Source: Actinomycetes bacterium (GTDB taxonomy: Bacteria; Actinomycetota; Actinomycetes; Actinomycetales; Cellulomonadaceae). From it: 10,400 nucleotides of DNA. Of this stretch, positions 5,834 through 10,400 are shown one piece after another. The position numbers and the translations under genes were made by a program. The stretch's first letter is position 1, and each line of letters starts with the position of its first letter. Location of the stretch: contig JAEWEI010000459.1 of NCBI GenBank assembly GCA_023389545.1, positions 1 through 10,400 of the forward strand. Direction: 5' to 3'. Below the pieces are notes generated by a model that was not told the origin of the DNA, did not search any database, and saw only the letters and a program-made list of their open reading frames with translations.

Positions 5834-6481
5834 TCACCCCGAGCGCGTCAGCCGCACGTGTGCGACGGAGGCCGATGCGACGAGCTCGGTGCACGTGTAG
5901 TCGCGCGCCACCGGGTCGATCCCGGCGAAGAGCCGCGCGCCGTCGCCCAGCAGCAGCGGCACCAGGGCCACGTGGAGCTCGTCCACGAGCCCCGCCCGCA
6001 GGTATTGCTGGATGGTCTCCGCTCCCCCGCCGAGCCGGACGTCGAGCCCTTGGGCGGCCTCGAACGCCCGCACCAGCGTGGACTCGATCCCGTCCACGAC
6101 GAAATGGAAGGTGGTGCCGCCCTCCATGGCGAGGGGCGCACGCGGGTAGTGGGTCAGCACGAACACGGGGTGGTGGAAAGGCGGGTCCTCGCCCCACCAG
6201 CCGGTCCACTTGTCATCAGGCCACGGACCGCGCACCGGGCCGAACATGTTGCGCCCCATGATGGTGGCGCCGATCCCCTCGGCTCCCTGGACGATGAAGT
6301 CCGCGTCCACGCCGACGCTGCCGCCCTCTCTGTCGAGCATCGCGCGACCAGGGCGGGTGGCGAACACCCACTCGTGCAGCAGCTCCCCGCCCACGCCCAG
6401 CGGGTGCAGCTCGTCCTGGCCGGGGCCGGCGCCGTAGCCGTCGAGCGACATCGAGAAGTTGTGCACGCGCAGTTTCGGCAT
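5834..6481 (-). CDS. Dihydrofolate reductase family protein (RibD C-terminal domain)
   Basis: A 215-residue stand-alone RibD-C domain, the NADPH-binding fold shared by dihydrofolate reductase and the reductase half of RibD. Typical features are the start LRVHNFSMSLDGYGAGP, ATIMGRNMFGP at 72-82, PVFVLTHYPR at 105-114, and the nucleotide-binding block DVRLGGGAETIQQYL at 147-161 followed by VPLLLGDGARLF. There is no deaminase domain, so it is not a full RibD, and dihydrofolate reduction is unlikely. Members are usually annotated as reductases of unknown substrate. The ATG at 6481 fits the family start and has GGAG with a good spacing; the GTG at 6505 would add eight poorly conserved residues. 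It lies 86 bases downstream of the leucine-rich-repeat gene and 40 bases upstream of the PhzF-family gene, all on one strand. Confidence 0.9.
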   Translation of the reverse strand: MPKLRVHNFSMSLDGYGAGPGQDELHPLGVGGELLHEWVFATRPGRAMLDREGGSVGVDADFIVQGAEGIGATIMGRNMFGPVRGPWPDDKWTGWWGEDPPFHHPVFVLTHYPRAPLAMEGGTTFHFVVDGIESTLVRAFEAAQGLDVRLGGGAETIQQYLRAGLVDELHVALVPLLLGDGARLFAGIDPVARDYTCTELVASASVAHVRLTRSG

Positions 6482-6567
6482 GGCCGCTCCAGCCGTCGAG
6501 TTCACGCCCTACCTCGATCTTGCGCCTTCTGGTGGCGGGCGGCCAGCGTGCGGGGCCGCGCCCGGCG

Positions 6568-8151
6568 TCAGGCGAGCCCGCCGACGTGCAGGCCCTGCCC
6601 CCGCAGCACGTCCACTCCGGCGGGCGGCTCTGTGCCCTCCAGGTCCACGCCCAGCAGGGCGGGCAGCTCGGCGAGCGGGGTGATGTCGGTCACGGGGTTC
6701 CCACCGAGCCACAACTCGTCGAGCGCGCTGAACCCCGTGAAGCGCGCCGCGTCATCGATGCGGTTGCCGGCGATGTCGAGCATCACGAGTGCTGGCAGCC
6801 CGCCCAGCGGCGCGGGGTCCGTCACGCGGTTCCCCGACACCGTCAGGCGGTTGAGCTCGCCCAGGCTCGCGAGCGGCGACACGTCGACGATGCCGTTGCC
6901 GCTCACGTCGAGGGTGCTCAACCGGCCCAGCCCGGCAAGCGGCGTGAGGTCCACCACGGCGTTGCGCGCGAGGCCGAGGTGGCGCATGCCCGACGCGGAG
7001 GCGAGCGGGCCGAGGTCGCGGATGTGGTTGTCGGACAGGCCCACGTCCTGCAGCGGGAGCCCTCGCAGCGGCTCGAGATCAGCCACCTGGTTCTGCGTGA
7101 GCTTGAGCCCGCTGAGGACGCTCAAACTGCTCAGCGGGGTCAGGTCCCGCACGTCGTGGCCGGTCAGATCCAGGGTCGCGAGGTTCGGCAGGGACTCGAT
7201 TCCTGCCAGGCTCTGGATGCGGGCGGGCTGGTCGGCGGCGCCCGCCTCGCAAGTGAGGCTGCGCACCTGCGACAGCGCCGCACGCGAGACCCTCGCTGAT
7301 GGGTCCGCCGTGCCGGTGGCCAGGGCCACGCACGCCGCGAGCTGGGGGTCCGCGAAGACCTCGCGCATGGCGAGCCGAGGGGCCCACTGGTACCAGGCGC
7401 CCGCGCCGGCGGCGGCCACAGCCACGCCGAGGATGACGACAGCGGCCCGCGCCACCCAGCGGGGCCGGGTGCGGACCGGGCCCCCGTCCGCGCCAGGCGC
7501 GGTGCGGGCGCCGGGCGCGCCAGATGCGGCTGGCTCGGTGGGAGCGGTGGGCCACCGCAGCCATGAGCGGTCGAACGCCGCCGCTGCGAGCAGCGCCCCG
7601 ACAGCCACCAGGGAGATCCCGCGGAACAGGTCGTCATTGGCGACCAGCGACAGCGACGGCACGAGCCGCGCCGTGCGCCACGCGCTCAGCAGCGACGACA
7701 TCGCGAAGAACCCGCAGGTGAGGACCAGCAGGCCCACCGAGGCGAGGGCCAGGACGCGTCGGTAGGCGCTGCGGCTGCGGGCCATCGCCACGCCCGCCAG
7801 GGCCAACGCGGAGCCTGCCAGCACCCAGCCCCAGGGCGCGAGCCCGTAGCCGGAGACCACGAAGATGCGCCAGTGGATCGTCGCGAGGCGCAGCGAGAGG
7901 AACCGCAGCTCGGCCGCGAGCACCAGGCCGGCCACAGCGAGCGCCGATCCGCCGACCACCAGGGCAACGCCCCGGCGGCCACGGTCGGTCTCCGAGGTGG
8001 TGAGCAACAGCACTGGTGATATGCCGAGCACCAGCACCAGCACTCCGAGCGGGCGGCTGGCGCTCGACCCCATGAGCTGCGCCGCCACGGGCAGTGCCGC
8101 CAGCCCCACGATCCCCGCCACCACGAACCAGACCCACTGACGTTGACGCAT
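6568..8151 (-). CDS. Polytopic membrane protein with C-terminal leucine-rich repeats
   Basis: A 527-residue two-part protein. Residues 1-255 hold about seven hydrophobic helices (near 6-26, 34-52, 61-80, 104-124, 132-156, 177-194 and 234-254). Arginine-rich loops at 57-60, 125-132 and 194-233 fit an inside N terminus and an outside C terminus. Residues 265-323 form a cap like that of internalin-type proteins, starting FADPQLAACVALATG. Nine or so repeats of 21-22 residues follow from about 324 to 520, with the pattern LxxLxLxxNxIxDLxPLxxL typical of the internalin and SDS22 class. No sortase or dockerin signal follows. Such domains usually bind proteins, so an outward-facing binding or sensing role is likely, but no partner can be named. 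The ATG at 8151 has no Shine-Dalgarno but a GATACT box six bases upstream. It may head an operon with the RibD-C-like and PhzF genes. Confidence 0.85.
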   Translation of the reverse strand: MRQRQWVWFVVAGIVGLAALPVAAQLMGSSASRPLGVLVLVLGISPVLLLTTSETDRGRRGVALVVGGSALAVAGLVLAAELRFLSLRLATIHWRIFVVSGYGLAPWGWVLAGSALALAGVAMARSRSAYRRVLALASVGLLVLTCGFFAMSSLLSAWRTARLVPSLSLVANDDLFRGISLVAVGALLAAAAFDRSWLRWPTAPTEPAASGAPGARTAPGADGGPVRTRPRWVARAAVVILGVAVAAAGAGAWYQWAPRLAMREVFADPQLAACVALATGTADPSARVSRAALSQVRSLTCEAGAADQPARIQSLAGIESLPNLATLDLTGHDVRDLTPLSSLSVLSGLKLTQNQVADLEPLRGLPLQDVGLSDNHIRDLGPLASASGMRHLGLARNAVVDLTPLAGLGRLSTLDVSGNGIVDVSPLASLGELNRLTVSGNRVTDPAPLGGLPALVMLDIAGNRIDDAARFTGFSALDELWLGGNPVTDITPLAELPALLGVDLEGTEPPAGVDVLRGQGLHVGGLA

Positions 8152-8157
8152 CCGTCG

Positions 8158-8163
8158 AGTATC
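8158..8163 (-). promoter_or_regulatory. Candidate -10 box of a leaderless leucine-rich-repeat gene transcript
   Basis: Read on the minus strand, GATACT (four of six matches to TATAAT, keeping the second A and last T) is followed by 6 bases and the ATG at 8151. The start codon has no Shine-Dalgarno. This is the third gene here with this exact geometry. No -35 is evident. Confidence 0.4.
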
Positions 8164-8194
8164 GGGGCGCCGGCGACCACCCGGAGGGGTGGAC

Positions 8195-8221
8195 GTGACA
8201 TTCCGCCAAACGGGCTACTCT
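8195..8221 (+). promoter_or_regulatory. Candidate promoter of the YdjM-type gene
   Basis: GTGACA (8195-8200, five of six matches to TTGACA) and TACTCT (8216-8221) are separated by 15 bases, a short but tolerable spacing. Transcription would start near 8228 and give a leader of about 93 bases, with an 8-bp tandem repeat right at its start. Confidence 0.4.
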
Positions 8222-8228
8222 CACAGCC

Positions 8229-8244
8229 GGGCGATCGGGCGATC
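8229..8244. repeat. Perfect 8-bp tandem repeat at the YdjM-type gene start site
   Basis: GGGCGATC occurs twice in direct succession. It lies just downstream of the predicted -10 box of the plus-strand gene, a place where a repressor could bind. The sequence is short and could be chance. Confidence 0.4.
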
Positions 8245-8320
8245 GGTCCCCGTTCGAGGCAATCCCGGTTCAGCCCTGCGCGTTCGCACGGCTTCTGCGA
8301 CGAGCGAGGCACACAGCTCC

Positions 8321-9085
8321 ATGATGGGCGCACACCATGCCGCCACCGGCGCGGCGGCCTGGGTGGCCGTCGCCGGCACTGTCCCGTACACGCTGGGCTG
8401 GTACCCGGTGTCGAGTTCAGGGCTGCTCGTCGGCTCGGTGGTGTGCGCCGGCGCCGCGCTGCTGCCCGACGCCGACCACCACTCCGGGACCATCAGCCAG
8501 TCGCTGCCGCCGCTGTCCCGCTGGGTGACGCGCGGCGTCTCCGCGGTGTCCGGCGGCCACCGCAACGGCACCCACTCGCTGCTGGCCGTCCCGGTCGCGA
8601 CCGGGGGCGCGATGCTCCTGGGGTTGATCGGCGTGCACAGCGAGACGTTCGGCCGGATCGCCATCGGCGCGGGGCTGTTGTCCGTGTTGCTGGTCGCCTA
8701 CGCGCTCAAGGCGTTCCGGCTGACCAAGGAGAGCACCTGGCTGCGGTCCTGGGTGCTCGCGATCTCCATCTCGGTGGCGGTCACCCTGTTCTCGTCGAGC
8801 CGCTGGGAGTGGCTTCCTGTCTGCGTGGGGCTGGGCGTGAGCGTGCACATCGTCGGGGACATGCTCACCAAGGGCGGCGTCGCGCTGCTGTGGCCGTGGG
8901 AGCCGCGCCCGCCCCGGTGGTGGTCGCGGACCCCGGGGCTCAACCGGGTCTGGCAGCGCGGCGGCAACATCGGCCTGCCGATCCTGGGCCGCACCGGCTC
9001 GGCCCGCGAGTGGGCGTTCGCGATCCCCGTGTCGCTCTACGCGGGCTACGGCGCCGTGGCCGCCATGGTGGGCATGCTGGACTAG
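8321..9085 (+). CDS. YdjM-type membrane-bound metal-dependent hydrolase
   Basis: A 254-residue membrane protein resembling the YdjM family (PF04307 as I recall), annotated as inner-membrane metal-dependent hydrolases. The family motifs are in order: GAHHAATG at 3-10, LLPDADHHSG at 47-56, GGHRNGTHSLL at 78-88, and VSVHIVGDMLTKGGV at 173-187 followed by a WPWEPR segment. The His and Asp residues in these motifs are the likely metal ligands. Hydrophobic segments lie near 11-28, 34-50, 88-106, 112-130, 142-158, 164-178 and 232-252. The ATG at 8321 (an ATG also at 8324) begins the conserved N terminus, with GAGG 11 bases upstream; the longer frame from 8189 adds unlikely residues. The gene diverges from the leucine-rich-repeat gene. 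The reaction is not established for the family. E. coli ydjM is LexA-controlled, but I see no LexA box here. Confidence 0.87.
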   Translation: MMGAHHAATGAAAWVAVAGTVPYTLGWYPVSSSGLLVGSVVCAGAALLPDADHHSGTISQSLPPLSRWVTRGVSAVSGGHRNGTHSLLAVPVATGGAMLLGLIGVHSETFGRIAIGAGLLSVLLVAYALKAFRLTKESTWLRSWVLAISISVAVTLFSSSRWEWLPVCVGLGVSVHIVGDMLTKGGVALLWPWEPRPPRWWSRTPGLNRVWQRGGNIGLPILGRTGSAREWAFAIPVSLYAGYGAVAAMVGMLD

Positions 9086-9094
9086 CCGCCACGA

Positions 9095-9134
9095 CGCCCG
9101 TCAGAGCAACGCCGCGCCCGTCAGAGCGCCGCCG
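9095..9134. repeat. 20-bp tandem duplication over the 3' end of the ABC transporter gene
   Basis: Two adjacent 20-base units (9095-9114 and 9115-9134) differ at only two positions, and a third partial copy of six bases follows at 9135-9140. The TCA that is the stop codon of the ABC gene (9121-9123, minus strand) recurs at 9101-9103. It looks like a short slippage duplication at the gene end. Confidence 0.8.
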
Positions 9135-10400
9135 CGCCCGTCGTGTCCGGGTCGCCGCGGTCCGGCGCCACGGCCAGCCGCGCGCCGGGGATCGCGTCCA
9201 GCAGCTCGCGGGTGTACTCCTCGCGCGGATGGTCGAACACCTCGTCGGTGGTGGCCGACTCGACGATGCGGCCGTCCTGCATGACGCACACCTCGTCGGC
9301 GATCTGCCGCACCACTGCCAGGTCGTGCGTGATGAACAGGTAGGTCAGCCCCAGTTCCGTCTGCAGGTCGTTGAGCAGCGTCAGCACCTGGGCCTGCACC
9401 AGCACGTCGAGGGCGGAGACGGCCTCGTCGCACACGATCATCTCGGGCTCCAGGGCCAGGGCGCGCGCGATGGCGATGCGCTGCCGCTGCCCGCCGGACA
9501 GCTCGTTGGGGAACCGGCGCATGGTCGAGGCCGGCAGTGCCACCAGGTCCAGCAGCTCGCGCACCCGGGCCTCCCGCGTGCGCTTGTCGCCCACGCCGTG
9601 GATGCGCAGCGGCTCCTCGATGGTGCGGTAGATGGAGTACATGGGGTCCAGGGAGCCGTACGGGTTCTGGAAGATCGGCTGCACGCGGCGCCGGAAGTCG
9701 AACAGCCGCCGCCGGTCGAGTGTGCTCACGTCGGTGCCGTCGACGAGCACCCGCCCGCTGGTGGGCTCGAGCAGGTTGAGCACGATCTTGGCGACTGTGG
9801 ACTTCCCCGAGCCGGACTCCCCCACCAACGCCATGGTGGTGCCGCGCGGGATGGCGAACGTGACGTCGTCCACGGCGGTGAGCTCGCGGGTTGCGCCCGG
9901 GCGGCCACCGGGCAGCCGGAAGACCTTGGTGAGGTGCTCGACGCTGACGATGTCGTCGCGGCGGCTCGGCCCGTCGGCGGCGTCAGCCTGCGTGAGCAGC
10001 TCCGAGGAGCGCACACCCCGCTCTTTCGCGCTCTGGATGCGGCGCGAGGCGAGCGACGGCGCCGAGGCCACGAGCCGCCGCGTGTACGGGTGGCTGGGGT
10101 CCGCGAGGATCTCGCGGGCGGGCCCGGACTCGACGACCTTCCCCCGGTACATCACCACCAGGTGGTCGGCCCGCTCGGCGGCCAGCCCCAGATCGTGCGT
10201 GATGAACAGCACGGCGGTGCCGAGTTCCCGGGTGAGGCCCTGCAGGTGGTCCAGGACGGTGCGCTGCACTGTGACGTCGAGCGCCGAGGTGGGCTCGTCG
10301 GCGATGAGCAGCTGGGGGCGCGCGGCCAGCCCGATGGCGATGAGCGCGCGCTGCAGCATCCCGCCGGAGAACTGGTGCGGGTACTGCTTGGCCCGCCGGG
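9121..10400 (-). CDS. Peptide-type ABC importer, fused double ATPase (5' end outside the window)
   Basis: About 426 residues of a longer protein that runs off the right edge; the ATG at 10359 is internal. The visible part starts late in the first ATPase domain with AKQYPHQFSGGMLQR, an ABC signature, then LLIADEPTSALD (Walker B) and LFITHDLGLAAERAD (His switch). The linker ILADPSHPYTRRL is the oligopeptide-transporter C-terminal element. The second ATPase domain is complete: Walker A ALVGESGSGKST, signature ELSGGQRQRIAIARAL, Walker B EMIVCDEAVSALD and switch LFITHDLAVV, then another oligopeptide-type tail. This DppD-DppF fusion powers import of peptides, nickel or glutathione by partner permeases and a lipoprotein, which should lie upstream beyond 10400. 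The substrate cannot be told from the ATPase. It converges on the YdjM-type gene with a 35-base gap. Confidence 0.95.
   Translation of the reverse strand, partial: RRAKQYPHQFSGGMLQRALIAIGLAARPQLLIADEPTSALDVTVQRTVLDHLQGLTRELGTAVLFITHDLGLAAERADHLVVMYRGKVVESGPAREILADPSHPYTRRLVASAPSLASRRIQSAKERGVRSSELLTQADAADGPSRRDDIVSVEHLTKVFRLPGGRPGATRELTAVDDVTFAIPRGTTMALVGESGSGKSTVAKIVLNLLEPTSGRVLVDGTDVSTLDRRRLFDFRRRVQPIFQNPYGSLDPMYSIYRTIEEPLRIHGVGDKRTREARVRELLDLVALPASTMRRFPNELSGGQRQRIAIARALALEPEMIVCDEAVSALDVLVQAQVLTLLNDLQTELGLTYLFITHDLAVVRQIADEVCVMQDGRIVESATTDEVFDHPREEYTRELLDAIPGARLAVAPDRGDPDTTGAAAL

Noticed and set aside
6568..7200. A DNA-level repeat array of about 66-base period in the leucine-rich-repeat gene.
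   Set aside because: The period comes from the coded 22-residue repeats; the DNA units differ widely and do not form an independent repeat or CRISPR array.
5621..7765. A 714-residue open frame on the plus strand.
   Set aside because: It lies opposite the RibD-C-like and leucine-rich-repeat genes, is rich in Arg, Ala, Pro and Ser without domains, and is the usual mirror frame of high-GC coding DNA.
8242..8257. Possible LexA box before the YdjM-type gene, suggested by GTTCGA at 8252-8257.
   Set aside because: The matching TCGAAC half with a four-base spacer is absent; the closest match has the wrong spacing and two mismatches.

Overview
The window is very GC-rich DNA with dense coding, strong G/C preference at third codon positions, several genes that look leaderless, and a protein family I associate with actinobacteria (DUF5994-like). 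It looks like chromosomal sequence from a high-GC actinobacterium. A member of the Micrococcales such as a Cellulomonas relative is a reasonable guess, but the sequence does not prove it. I see no insertion sequence, phage gene, CRISPR array, tRNA or rRNA.

Layout, left to right. Positions 1-168 hold no convincing gene, only a hairpin that probably ends the first gene. A minus-strand amidohydrolase (169-1410) diverges from a plus-strand DUF5994-like gene (1592-2089). A cold-shock protein gene follows (2273-2476). It has its own promoter-like site, a long leader that can fold, and a near-perfect 17-bp terminator hairpin. That terminator is shared with an unrecognised minus-strand gene (2548-3057). 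Next comes a plus-strand S4-domain RNA-binding protein of the Hsp15 type (3204-3584), then luxS (3761-4228) and an MTA/SAH nucleosidase gene (4225-4932) that overlap by four bases.

Three minus-strand genes follow, in transcription order: a seven-helix membrane protein with an outside leucine-rich-repeat domain (8151-6568), a RibD-C/dihydrofolate-reductase-like protein (6481-5834) and a PhzF-family protein (5793-4948). The PhzF gene meets the nucleosidase gene tail to tail over an inverted repeat covering both stop codons. A plus-strand YdjM-type membrane hydrolase gene (8321-9085) diverges from the leucine-rich-repeat gene. The window ends inside a minus-strand gene for a double ATPase subunit of a peptide-type ABC importer (9121 to beyond 10400).

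The clearest functional unit is the luxS-nucleosidase pair. The nucleosidase converts S-adenosylhomocysteine to S-ribosylhomocysteine, and LuxS splits that into homocysteine and the AI-2 precursor DPD, completing the two-step recycling of the methylation by-product. The cold-shock gene and the Hsp15-like gene fit a stress and ribosome-maintenance theme, but nothing shows that they act together. Most of the window is ordinary housekeeping. The parts most worth checking are the membrane leucine-rich-repeat protein, the folded cold-shock leader, the dyad at the Hsp15-like promoter, and the repeated -10/6-base/ATG arrangement at three genes.
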